DNA from: Takakia lepidozioides
Taxonomy: Eukaryota; Streptophyta; Takakiopsida; Takakiales; Takakiaceae
NCBI GenBank assembly: GCA_030704615.1
Contig: CM060731.1
Span: 45,942,001-46,006,000, forward strand
Direction: 5' to 3'
Length of the DNA stretch: 64,000 bases
Shown: one piece after another, positions 34,430 to 44,530 of the stretch
How the letters are laid out: each line of letters begins with the position of its first letter
How positions within the stretch are numbered: the stretch's first letter is position 1
Translations under genes and position numbers: made by a program
Notes under the pieces: generated by a model
The model's input: only the letters and a program-made list of their open reading frames with translations
The model's database searches: none
What the model was told of the DNA's origin: nothing

Positions 34430-35719
34430 GCATATGCTTTCATCCGGGCACTGCCACACAAGAGGTGTGGTGTCCAATGGCGACAACTGAGGTGGTCCTG
34501 GTGCAATCACCACACTCTCCTCTTCTCCTGACGGTACGAAGGCCTCTACCCAGGCTTGTTGTACCCGTCCATCAGCAGCCTGCTGCAAATCCTTGCTCGT
34601 ACCCCATAATAGAGTGTGAGCAACCATGGCAGGCAACTCCGCCGTACCATGCATGTCATCCTGCTCTGCTGGAGGTGGCACATCCTCTGCATGGGCATTG
34701 CCTTCCAGCAACTCTCCATGCCAACTAACTGCAGCTGTAAAGGCGGCTAGTGTTGGCAGCTTGCCCCGCTGGGCAGCCGCAATACCCCCAATGAATGTCA
34801 CAGGGAGCTGTGCACGACGACCATCCCCTGACTGCCATCCAGGCCTGTAGGATGCTGACTCCTCCCAAAAGTCCAGGGTGAAGCCCATGGGATATAACAC
34901 TACCCCACCAATAAGGACATTGTAAGAGACCGCGTCTGTCACAATGGCCTTGGCTCGCATCACTGAGTCATCTACAGGATGATCTGGTTGTAGTCCAATG
35001 GTCAACTCACGCCGTGTCATGCCCCGAGCCTGCTCTGATCCTCCCAGAGATGTCTGTATCTGGAAAGGACAAGGCTCCATATCCGCCTCCATGAGGCCCA
35101 AACCTGCAATAGTAGCTCTGCCCAACATCAGTGGCTGAGCTCCTGAGTCCAACAAGACCCGCAGTGGCCGGTACTTCTTGCCTGCCGGTCCACTCAAAGT
35201 GAAAATGCCTCCCTGGTTGTCTAACAAGACAACTCCAGGTGTCACCATGGCGCGCTCAAAGGCTGGCCTAGCTGGCAGCTCCGTCAACCTGGCAGCTGCA
35301 GCTTGCCATGGCGCAGCCGTGGTAGTCTTGACCCTCAAATCCGAGGATCCCTTTGCCACTACACCTTCCAGTAACTCCGCAGAAGATGAAGTGACCTCCC
35401 CACTCTCGCAGAGTGTTGCTGCTAGTCTGAACACCTCAGCTGGTCTTAACCCCGACGTCGCAATCATGGTTGCCGAGAATAGTGGGGCTTGACACACAGA
35501 GGTCGCTACCCCCAATAACACACCGGCTGTACTAGCCTTGGTAGCAGGTGTCAGTGCTGCACGTGTAGCTCTCCCCAATGGCATAGTAACCTCCGCCTCG
35601 GTAACAGTCGGGCGAGAACTAGGTGCCATGGATGGCGTCGACACTGTCTCCGCCAATGTGAATGACTGAGGAAGCCTCGTCTGACGGCTTGCCTCCCCAC
35701 GCTGTGGATCTAATTCCAC
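34430..35719 (-). CDS. E1 gag-pol junction: spacer and aspartic protease
   Basis: The frame runs from the end of gag into the methyltransferase. The protease active site is LRVLLDSGAQPLMLG (DSG, as in many retroelement proteases where others have DTG). SYNVLIGGVVLYPMGFTLDFW is a likely flap-to-C-terminal segment (ILG-like block). The 170 residues before the methyltransferase (including ESASYRPGWQSGDGRRAQLP) have no family I know. The protease would cut the polyprotein and free the methyltransferase or PHD parts. Confidence 0.8.
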
Positions 35720-35999
35720 CTCTGCACCTTGTGGCTCAGGAACTCGTGCTGCTCATCGAGTCACGGCTGCAGCAGACTCCACCTGCACTAGTGGTAGTGC
35801 TGCTCCGCACATGAATCCCATGCCTCCCATATCTCCTCCCTCATGAGCAGGAGGTGGACCATCCCGCCTGGGAGCCGGTACCACCTGAGCTGTAGCCATG
35901 GCAGCGAGCCTCTGCTCTAGCTGCTGAAGCCAGTTGGCCATGTCTTGGTCAACACCCTGACCTTCGCGTCCTTGGCCATGTTGAGCTTGCCCTTGGCCT

Positions 36000-37030
36000 G
36001 CACCTCGTGCCTGACCACCTCGTCCTCTCTGGTCTGGTCCACCTCGCCCCCGGCCACCATTGTTCCCTTGGAACTAGCCTGGGCGCAACTCAGGGTGCAA
36101 GTCATAACACTGGGCATCTCCATGCCCATACTTGCCATAATGCCCACACTGCAACTGTGCAGGCTGTGCTTGTGCCTGCCTTCTGCCACTCTTTGGGCAA
36201 TCTCTCTTGACATGGGGTCCTCCACATGTCCAACATATCACCCCTGGTTGTTGTTGGCCTGCAAAAGATGCAACGGGCCTCTGCACCTGAGGTCCCCTGT
36301 AAGCTCCATGGAACTTGGGTTGGGCAACCTTGCCCCCCTGACCACGCTGTTGGGCAGTCCCTTGTACCTGTTGGCTGGCAGCTGCACCTTGTGTAGGCAT
36401 GTCCTTGCCAAATCCAATGATAACAACTCGCTCCTCCACCATGTTGAGCTCAATCCGCTCAGCCAGCAGAAATACATCCGCTAATGTGGATTGGGCCGCT
36501 TGTAACCGGGTTGCATCCCGCACCCTTCTCTTGAGCTCCTTGTCCAAAATTCCATACCAGAACTAGACTGCCTGAGCTTTAGTAACCCCTTGGGTCACAC
36601 TTATCAAGCGCCTCATACGAGTGTAGGCCTCTCACAAACTCTCACTGGATTTGCGCTGGAAGTCTTGCAAACTTCGCAGCTTCTCTGTCCGTACACCTTG
36701 GTAGTTCCTCCGCAACTCCTGGAAGAACTCCACCACCGGGTTGAATCTAGGCTCATGTGTTGTAATTGTGGCAGGAGGAGTAGTAGCACCTTTTGAACTG
36801 GTACCACCTGCAGAAGTGCCGGCACTACTTGTTCCACTACTAGTGCTTGTAGTTGGAGATGTTTGTGTAGCTGCTGGTGTCACCGCTGCCATTGTGCCTC
36901 TAGTGATTGAGACATAGTTAGGTGACCAATACTCTCGCCACTCTTCAATCTTCACCGCATGTCCCTGCCTAAATTCATGGTAATCATCCATGGGCGGCCC
37001 CTCAAGGTGCTGGAATAGCCCCTTCCACGC
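36000..37030 (-). pseudogene. gag: E1 gag, C-terminal two thirds
   Basis: It resumes after the nested insert as AWKGLFQHLEGPPMDDYHEF and continues through VVEFFQELRRNYQGVRTEKL. A stop after SSESL (about 36634) and another near 36563 break the frame. It then continues as WYGILDKELKRRVRDATRL and NMVEERVVIIGFGKDMP. A zinc knuckle CWTCGGPHVKRDC is followed by a second, CGHYGKYGHGDAQC, in which the second Cys is replaced by Tyr. It packages the element RNA. Confidence 0.8.
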
Positions 37031-37219
37031 TGTCGTGCACATACATATCGCTACACAACTACATCGTTGTCCAAAACCACACAACACATGTGCACACCAC
37101 ACACTAGTATACCACTAGTCCACCACTAGTCCAGCCATTAGTCCAACCACTAGGCTACAACTAGTCAGTCACTAGGCTGCCACTATGCTGCCCATTATGG
37201 CAGTCACTAGTCCACACAA
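37031..37219 (-). repeat. LTR block Y, copy 1 (3' terminus of element B)
   Basis: Near copy of 37549-37726, rich in CACTAGTCCA-like short repeats. Its left edge is the element end next to ACGC. Confidence 0.7.
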
Positions 37220-37546
37220 TGATAAAGAAGAAGAATACAAGCACAAGCTCATGCGAGCTCACAAAGCTGAAGCATAAACTCATGCATATATAACCTCATC
37301 ACTCAAATACAAGTCAAGCCAAGTGCACCCCACGCCATGGGGAATCCACACTACGGCGCCATAGCTAGGCGCGGTGAGGCTCAACTCGAGAAAGATTAGC
37401 CTCCCGCGCTTGCCGTGAAGATAACCACTCCAGGGCCTAAATCTGCCTTGACCCCTGGATTGACACTTGGGCCAATCCCAAATGTCAATATGTAAAAGCT
37501 AGCTATTTCCTAGCTAGTTTCACACTAGTGGTAAAATAACTTGACA
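37220..37546 (-). repeat. LTR block X, copy 1
   Basis: About 327 bp, nearly identical to 40980-41306. On the minus strand it begins TGTCAAGTTATTT, has a TATATATG box, and ends CTTTATCA. In element B it forms the start of the right-hand (3') LTR. Confidence 0.75.
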
Positions 37547-37548
37547 GC

Positions 37549-37726
37549 TGTCGTGCGCATACATATCGCTACACAACTACATCGTTGTCCAAAACCACAC
37601 AACACATGTGCACACCACACACTAGTATACCACTAGTCCACCACTAGTCCAACCACTAGGCTACAACTAGTCAGTCACTAGGCTGCCACTATGCTGCCCA
37701 TTATGGCAGTCACTAGTCCACACAAT
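37549..37726 (-). repeat. LTR block Y, copy 2
   Basis: It lies between the polypurine tract (near 37730) and block X. Minus-strand order is tract, Y, GC, X, Y, which places an LTR-like end (GACA) two bases before an LTR-like start (TGTC). Confidence 0.65.
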
Positions 37727-37984
37727 CGCCCCCCTAGCTGGTGCTTAGGTCCCTCTAAGTCCGGGTAGCCACAAGATGTGATAGTGACCATAGCCTCACT
37801 AAGTCCTCCACCACTATCCCTACTACACTCAAACTCGATAGATCAAGAGGCCGGGTGCAAGAGTTGCCCCATCGTTAGTCGCCGTCTTGCAACCTGTGAA
37901 CTTGAGCTTGGGATCTCATGTATTGACTCCTATGAGCTTGGCCTCCCATGTTTTGTTAGCTGCCTCCAGTCATGTCCATTGCCA

Positions 37985-38326
37985 CTATCCCAAGCAGTGT
38001 GGACACAACCAATCTCCGTCAGGAACCTTCTCAAGAGGTGGTGTCAAGCATCCCATATGCCAACCCCTTGAGCATCGATCACAAACCAGCATGGTGGCTG
38101 CCCCTTTGGCAGACCCACAGAGCATGCACCTCAAACCTGCAGGTACCACTGCCAAGTTTGGGTCAACTCTGCCATCGACATTGGGAAGGTGACATGGCGC
38201 ACAATTACGCACATGGTCCTTCCAAGTCATGCCATCCCGATGCCAAGATACACAAAAAGGCAGATGCATGCCATCCCGGCACCATCTCCTCGTCCGTCTC
38301 ACCATGCCACCGAGCTCCAGTGTCAT
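37985..38326 (-). CDS. PHD finger frame of element B
   Basis: It ends in a complete C4HC3 finger (37994-38128: CMLC, CDRC, WHMGC, CPHC) followed by LG and a stop, matching the E1 finger with few changes. The upstream part of the frame crosses the deletion junction near 38247 and is not native sequence. Retention in a deletion derivative is notable, though proximity to the 3' end may be enough to explain it. Confidence 0.8.
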   Translation of the reverse strand: MTLELGGMVRRTRRWCRDGMHLPFCVSWHRDGMTWKDHVRNCAPCHLPNVDGRVDPNLAVVPAGLRCMLCGSAKGAATMLVCDRCSRGWHMGCLTPPLEKVPDGDWLCPHCLG

Positions 38327-38532
38327 CCTGCTGGCTCGTGCATGGATTGCGACTCAATCCATCCGCATCCATATTGACCAAACCCAGTCGATGCACAACC
38401 TGAACATGTCTCTCATGCTCATCCACCGTAGCACGAAAGGCAAAGCAATTCCTGTAAGCCTCAGGAACCGCCGTATACGTCGTCTCTCTCCTCTAGTGAC
38501 AATAGGTCCAATGTCAGGCTCCCAATTGCCCT

Positions 38533-39744
38533 TCATAACTGCAACCTTAAGTCCAGCAGACTTAGAGGTAGAGGACACGTCCCGTGGTTGCTATGGAGCA
38601 GTACGGGTGGCATCAAGTTAGTCCACCATAGCCGTGGACGATGAGCCCGTGACCCCACTGTAGCTGCATCTAGCAATACTGCTGACCCAAGCCACGACCG
38701 GACTTGATGCACACTGGCCATCACCCTGGCCCGAGAATCGCCCATCAGTGGCACATTCTCTAAGATGTATGCTGGAGATACAGCTTGATGAAGCTGCAAG
38801 TGGCGCAAAATCCGCACCATCTCCCAAAACAGACCCGACCTCGAGTCTCGCAATCCATTGCCATGCCCGGCTGATGAATGCCCTTGGCAGGGCCAACCTA
38901 CCACTACCAAATCAATGGAGCCAACCCGCTCCAAATCCTGCGCCCCCAGCAACGAAATGTCTGCTGGCAAGGCCTGTTGATATCCAGGAATTGCAGACAC
39001 CGACAACAACTCAGGGTACCACTGCACCAACTGAGCAACATGGCGAAGTGAAACGCGTCGTGCAGTCTCATCCCTCTCCACATACAGGTAACGCCGAACT
39101 CGTACACCTGCCTGTAACACAGCAGCCAATCCGGTGCTGATCCCGCCAAACAAGTCCAGAAGATAAATGCCTTCATCCGGATACTGCCACACAATAGGTG
39201 TGGTGTCCACTGGAGACAACTGAGGTGGTCCTGGTGCAATCCCCGCACTCTCCTCCTCTCCTGACGGTACAAAAGCCTCCACCCAGGCTTGTTGCACCCG
39301 TCGATCAGCATCCCGCTGCAAATCCTTGCTCGTGCCCCACAATGGAGTCTGAACAACCATGGTAGGCAACTCCGCCATACCATACATGTCATCCTGCTCT
39401 CCCGGAGGTGGTACATCCTCTGAATGAGCATTGCCCTCAAGCAACTCTCTAGGCCAACTCACTGCCGCTGTGAATGCTGCTACTGTAGGCATCTTGCCTC
39501 GCTGGACAACCGTAACTCCTCCTATGAACGTCACAGGGAGCTGCACACGCCGGCCCTCCCCTGACTGCCATGCAGGCCTATAGGAAGCTGACTCCTCCCA
39601 AAAATCCAGGGTGAAGCCCATGGGGTACAACACTGTCCCACCAACCAGGACATCGTATGAGACCGCGTCTGCCACAATGGCCTTGGCTCGCATCATTGAG
39701 CCATCTGTAGGGTGTAGTCTGATAGCCAGCTCACGCCGTGTCAT
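38533..39744 (-). CDS. Open frame with C5 DNA methyltransferase core (element B)
   Basis: 403 residues from an ATG at 39744 (MTRRELAIRLHP), without internal stops. Residues 1-190 are the end of the protease and spacer. Motif I is at 196-204 (LDLFGGIST), the acidic YVERD at 221-225, and the catalytic PCQG at 285-288. ENV lies at 329-331 and HRPRLWWTNL at 368-377. After residue 383 a deletion brings in unrelated sequence (HSNHGTCPLP) and a stop, so motifs IX-X and part of the target-recognition region are missing. It could bind S-adenosylmethionine, but methylation is doubtful without motif X. It is much better preserved than the E1 copy. Confidence 0.88.
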   Translation of the reverse strand: MTRRELAIRLHPTDGSMMRAKAIVADAVSYDVLVGGTVLYPMGFTLDFWEESASYRPAWQSGEGRRVQLPVTFIGGVTVVQRGKMPTVAAFTAAVSWPRELLEGNAHSEDVPPPGEQDDMYGMAELPTMVVQTPLWGTSKDLQRDADRRVQQAWVEAFVPSGEEESAGIAPGPPQLSPVDTTPIVWQYPDEGIYLLDLFGGISTGLAAVLQAGVRVRRYLYVERDETARRVSLRHVAQLVQWYPELLSVSAIPGYQQALPADISLLGAQDLERVGSIDLVVVGWPCQGHSSAGHGNGLRDSRSGLFWEMVRILRHLQLHQAVSPAYILENVPLMGDSRARVMASVHQVRSWLGSAVLLDAATVGSRAHRPRLWWTNLMPPVLLHSNHGTCPLPLSLLDLRLQL

Positions 39745-39745
39745 A

Positions 39746-40979
39746 AGCCTTCTTTCTCACTTAGCCTCCCCAAACACACCACTAAACTCAATGGCAAACA
39801 ACCAAGCCCTGCTGGTTCCCAGCCCTTGTGAGCACTCATTCAAGCACTCTCCTTGGCCATAGCATCTGTCTTAGAGCCTATTCCAGCCCCCTACACCTGC
39901 TGCTTCAAGAGTTGCGCTCTCTTCAAGCTTGAAGTTGAAACCCCAACTCACATAGGCCCTACAAGTGCTTCTCTTTCACTCCAAGTGGAAACCAGCCCTA
40001 GACCTTCCGTTCTAGCTCTCTAAAGCTTGAAAACAAGAGCCTCAATGGGCTGAAGGCATGCTCCACACATGCCTCACTCTCAACATAAGAGAATCAGCTC
40101 CTTTGCTTCATTTCTTGCACCCACAAACCTGAAAATACAAGCTTCAGCAGGCTGAAAGCATGCTCCACATGCCCTACAGGGAAACCAGCCCCTTCCTTCC
40201 TTTCTTGCAGTCCACACCTGAAAGTGCAAGCCTTCACCAGGCTGATAGCATGCTCCACACATGCAACCTCTTCACACAAGAGATATCAGCCCCCTATCTT
40301 GGCTCCTTGGTTCCTTGATGCTCTCTAAGACAAGACTAAGCACTCCACAGCCTTTGCCAAGCTCCTGAAACCCTAAGGCTTACATTTCCAGCCACAAGAC
40401 ACTTCTCTTGTGGTGTAAGAGCTCTTCTTCCAAGCTCTGAAACCCTAGGTGCACATTCCATGGCCTTGCCGCACCTCTTAGCTCCTGTTCCAGCCCTGCT
40501 CTTGCCATGACAAGAGCCCTCTCAATGCTGAAGCTCGAGATTGAAACCCAATCTCACCATACTCCACAAAGTGCACTGATTTGCCCCAAGCCAAATCAGC
40601 CCTTTCGCTTGGTCTTGCAATCCTTCACACAATGAAAGCTCGCATTCCCAAGTCCAGTTCTCAGCTTTGCCACCAAAGCCACTATAACCTGCTCTTGATT
40701 GGTCCTCTTCCCAATCGTGCTTGCTCATGCATGTACACAATCTGGAACCATCAAGGTGCTCTGGAATTACCTGCAGCATGGTGCTTTCATCTCTGAAGCT
40801 GAAGATCAAATGCCAAGGTGTACCACCTCGTAACCCACATCACCTCCACTTCTAACAACCAAGAGCTTCACGGTGCTCCTTGCATAACAACTTGGTTTCT
40901 CTCATTCTCAAGCAAAAACCACAAGTGCTACAACTAACTCGTATCTGGCACTCACAGATACGAGCTGATCTTTCTCGAG
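39746..40979 (-). mobile_element. Non-coding 5' region of element B
   Basis: Not coding. It contains several copies of GGCATGTGTGGAGCATGC-like blocks and resembles 42870-44160 of E1. It is either the rest of a long 5' LTR or a leader. It joins directly to the methyltransferase frame at 39745. Confidence 0.5.
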
Positions 40980-41306
40980 TGATAAAGAAGAAGAATACAA
41001 GCAGAAGCTCATGCGAGCTCACAAAGCTGAAGCATAAACTCCTGCATATATAATCTCATCACTCAAATATAAGTCAAGCCAAGTGCACCCCACGCCATGG
41101 GGAATCCACACTACGGCGCCATAGCTAGGCGCGGTGAGGCTCAACTCGAGAAAGATTAGCCTCCCGCGCTTGCCGTGAAGATAACCACTCCAGGGCCTAA
41201 ATTTGCCTTGACCCCTGGATTGACACTTGGGCCAATCCCAAATGTCAATATGTAAAAGCTAGCTATTTCCTAGCTAGTTTCACACTAGTGGTCAAATAAC
41301 TTGACA
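40980..41306 (-). repeat. LTR block X, copy 2 (5' end of element B)
   Basis: Matches 37220-37546 with scattered differences. Its outer edge (41306) coincides with the end of the target-site duplication. Confidence 0.75.
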
Positions 41307-41655
41307 ACGCCATAAAGGGCGTAAACAGTTGTGGATTGCGCATTTGCTGCAAATCACACCAACTGTCAAACTCTTGTATAAAGTCATCAAGCTCGATGGT
41401 GTCCACAACTCCAGAGTACCTACGTGGCCCCTTGGTAGCTCCATACATCTCCTCCATCGTGTCCCACAACAATGGCACGGAAATGACTTGCACCCTCGGC
41501 GAGAATCCTCCGGACTCCGAGTCTGAACCTTCCTCAGAAGACACTGAAGGTGAAAGTGGCCTAAACGGCACACCTCGTCTTGTGTACCCACTAGTATCGC
41601 TGGTGCTCGTACCGGCACTCCCCTCAGCAGCTGGTGGTACCTCCGTGATGAAAAC
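41307..41655 (-). pseudogene. gag: E1 gag, N-terminal part, cut by the nested element
   Basis: It reads SGYTRRGVPFRPLSPSVSSE, then LDDFIQEFDSWCDLQQMRNP and QLFTPFMA, and is interrupted at 41306. The other side of the insert continues in the same frame with AWKGLFQHLEGPP at 37030. This continuity, together with the ACGC duplication, shows the gag gene was whole before the insertion. Confidence 0.8.
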
Positions 41656-42312
41656 TCACAACCCAACCGGTTGTCAACCTGTCTCTAATCCCCACTTTCT
41701 ACAAGGTAACCGGGTAGAGAACTTGTTGCGGCTACTGGTTCAAGCAGGAACAATAGGTTTCAACGTACCTGTACCTGCACCTGCATCCACCGCAAGCACT
41801 CCTATGGTCTGCTAGTCATCAACCCAGCCTCATCATAGAAGAAACACTGGTGGTCTTGCTGGTCATCACTCCAGCCTCACCACCGACAGCATAATCTAGG
41901 ATTGGCCGGTGATCAAATCCGGACCAACCTCCTATGAAAACAAGCGCCCACACAAAGCTAACATGGCGCACAGTCAAGCATGCAGGTGTGGAGGGGATCC
42001 AAACACAAGAAAATCAAGACAGCAACTCCCCCACACCAAAAACACTCCACAGTGTCGCTCCTGCAAGGACACCCCAGCCCAAACCCGGACTAACTCTTGC
42101 CTCCATCTACGGAAAGGTTTTGGCCTACAGAGAGGGTGAAAGACTATGGAGAAGAGAAACTAAAGCAATTCCTAACCCCAGAATGCTCTCATCCCACCAC
42201 TCTCCCTCCTGTCTCTATCCACTCGCTTGTATGGCCGTGGCAAGTATCCTTCAATATCCCTCAATCAATCCTTCAAGAGCTCTTCAACATTGTCCACCAA
42301 AGCTCCTTGAAG

Positions 42313-42412
42313 GGTCATCCAAGGACCCCAAAGATCCTCCAAACACTCCTCCAAGGACCCCAAAGATCCTCCAAATACTCCTCCAAGGGCCCTCAAATAT
42401 CTTCCAAACAAT
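42313..42412. repeat. Short tandem repeat, period about 36 bp
   Basis: CCAAGGACCCCAAAGATCCT units repeat about three times with small changes, in the leader of E1. Confidence 0.6.
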
Positions 42413-42453
42413 CATCTAAAGGCCCTTAAATTTCACTAAGTCCTTTCACTGTT

Positions 42454-42847
42454 GATACCTTAACAAAGGTATAGTCTGAGGTTGCTAGGGTCCCTTATGT
42501 TGATGATACCTTTACAGAGGTATAGTCTGAAAATGAGGGTTCTGTTTGGTATACTAACAGAGGTATAGTCTGAGCTGATTAGGGTTCACATATGGTGATA
42601 CCTCAACAGAGGTATAGTAAAAGGGACAAGCTCCTGTTTGGTATACTAACAGAGGTATAGTCTGAGCTGATTAGGGTTCACATATGGTGATACCTCAATA
42701 GAGGTATAGTAAAATGGACAAGCTCTTGTTTGGTATACTAACAGAGGTATAGTCTCACATTAGGGTTCACATATGGTGATACCTCAACAGAGGTATAGTC
42801 AAAGGGACAAGCTCCTGTTTGGTATACTAACAGAGGTATAGTCTGAG
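42454..42847. repeat. Hairpin-bearing minisatellite in E1 leader
   Basis: Nine copies of AGGTATAGT are arranged as alternating half-units, one with GATACCTCAACAGAGGTATAG and one with GGTATACTAACAGAGGTATA, in a higher-order period of about 100 bp. Each half-unit can fold (TACCTC-loop-GAGGTA), giving a string of similar stem-loops in the RNA. Confidence 0.75.
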
Positions 42848-44530
42848 CATACACTACTAGGGTTTGTAATGAAGAGCTAGAATGCAAGTCCTTGACTTCT
42901 ATGCTTCTACTCAAGCAAAAATATGGTCTCTAGGTGGTCATAAGAGGCATCTTCTGGCTCTCTTCCACCCCAATGTGCAACCAAGAGTGGTCCAACTCAA
43001 CTTGCAAGTCATTGTCCACCAAATCAATCCCCCTTCTAGTCCTTGGGATTTGATTGCAAACTACCATATCTCCATTGCCGAGCAATCATGCATTTGTCTC
43101 CTCATCACTTGACAATTGCTCCAAATCAACACAAATTATCTCAATGTGTAGGAGCAATGCTTGTCACTTACAATAATGCTCCCAAGCAATCCGCCTTGGA
43201 TCCCACTCTCACGCCATATGCCTCATTTGGGGTCTTGCACCAATCCATCATCCATGTGCTCCCCGTGGTCATTTGAATGCATGTTTCATGACCTCTTGGC
43301 CTATGTGTTGCTCTCCTTCATCATAACATGAATCAACACCTCTCCACTTCACACACAAATGGATCTCAAAGGCCTTCACCTCTTGCTAGTTCAAGAGCTC
43401 CCCTTCTCAAACTTGAACTTACGAACTCAAGCGAGCATGCTCCACACATGCACCACTTGCTTGGTCAACTATCCACCACAAAGCTCGCACTACCAAGAGC
43501 ATGAATAGCCAAGTATTGCCTCCCCCTCTTGTCACATTACATAGTTAGGGTGAAGCTATGCATACATTGAATGATGATTTCCCTTCAAGGATTTCCCACC
43601 ACATGTTCTCCAAGCCCTTCCAATGGCACCCTAAGTTTGGCTCCACACCACCATGATTGGAAGATTTCTTCACATGCTCCCTTTCAAAACCTCTTGAGCT
43701 TCTTAGTGCTCTCCAAGTGCTTGTCCTTGTTGTCTTCAAGCCCAAGCATATATAGCTCCTTGGCTTCTCTTCCACAACATCCACACTTTGAACTTGCTTA
43801 ACCCTAGCTTGATAGTGAAATGAGCACTAACAAGCCTTTAGTCACTCTCCATAAGCCATGGCGCACACCATCGACTCCATAATGCATACAAAGGATTCTC
43901 AAACCCTAGAATCCATGCTTCCACACACACAAGACTTCCTCCTTACAATCCTTGCAAAATCTTGTGACTCAAGAGCTTTCTTCTCAAGCTCTCCAACTCC
44001 TTGGTGCATGCAATACTCGAGCACCTTTTCTTGCAACCCCTTGCAAGCCTTGTGATACAAGAGCTAAATTCTCCTAGCTCTCAACTTCTTTAAAATACAA
44101 GTGCAAAACTAATCCTTACACTCCGCACTCACAAGCATAAGGTGATCTTCTTGTAGTGATAAGAGATGAGAAATGAGAGAAGTAGAAGACAATGAAAGCT
44201 CTCAAAACATGAAGCAATCACATGAAGAACAAGCCCTAGTCCTTCCAAGTGAAATCCACTCTATCACATAAAGTAAGTCAAGCCAAGGGCACCTTTGCTA
44301 AAGGAATCCACCCTACAAAGCCCTCAACACACTCCCTCTCAATACCTAGAGCTATGGAGGTGAGAGAAGCTCATGGAGGCTCAACTACAAGAAGATGAGC
44401 CTCCTCAACACTCACAAGGAGAAAACCTATCTCCATGTCTCAAGTGAGGCTCGACACCTCACTTGGCATGTGAGACCAAATGAAGTCCCAACACACAAAA
44501 TATAAATATAAATATCTAAAATGTCCTAGT

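Larger units (their letters stand above)
37031..41306 (-). mobile_element. Nested, internally deleted relative carrying methyltransferase and PHD (element B)
   Basis: Inserted in the gag gene of E1. ACGC at 37027-37030 and at 41307-41310 is the target-site duplication. The element's ends are TGTC...GACA. Compared with E1 it lacks gag and protease (junction near 39745), the methyltransferase C-terminus (junction near 38595), most of RT and RNase H (junctions near 38440 and 38402) and the integrase (junction near 38247). It keeps the methyltransferase core, bits of RT and RNase H, and the PHD finger. It is non-autonomous and would need an E1-like helper. Confidence 0.85.
29641..44530 (-). mobile_element. 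Ty3/gypsy element encoding a DNA methyltransferase and PHD finger (host copy E1)
   Basis: Read on the minus strand: 5' LTR or leader (44530 to about 41660), gag (41655-41307, continuing 37030-36000), protease (35719-34430), C5 DNA methyltransferase (34429-33470), RT (33058-32340), RNase H (32257-31320), integrase (31310-30400), PHD finger (30212-30078) and a polypurine tract (29827-29838). PR-RT-RH-IN order places it in Ty3/gypsy. The gag frame is interrupted by a nested relative at 37031-41306. Without that insert the element is about 10.6 kb. The right-hand LTR is not complete: only about 190 bases separate the polypurine tract from the LINE tail at 29640. Stops and frameshifts break most domains. 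Confidence 0.85.
41660..44530 (-). mobile_element. E1 5' LTR and leader region
   Basis: No coding. The part 44160-44530 is a diverged relative of 40980-41306 (shared AAGTCAAGCCAAG and neighbouring blocks). The part 42870-44160 resembles 39746-40979 (short blocks such as GCATGCTCCACACATGC). E1 and the nested element therefore have related 5' ends. The exact LTR ends are not resolved. Confidence 0.5.

Noticed and set aside
42454-42847. CRISPR-like array of repeats and spacers
   Set aside because: This is a eukaryotic retroelement leader. The units are graded tandem repeats with similar, not unique, intervals and no cas genes.
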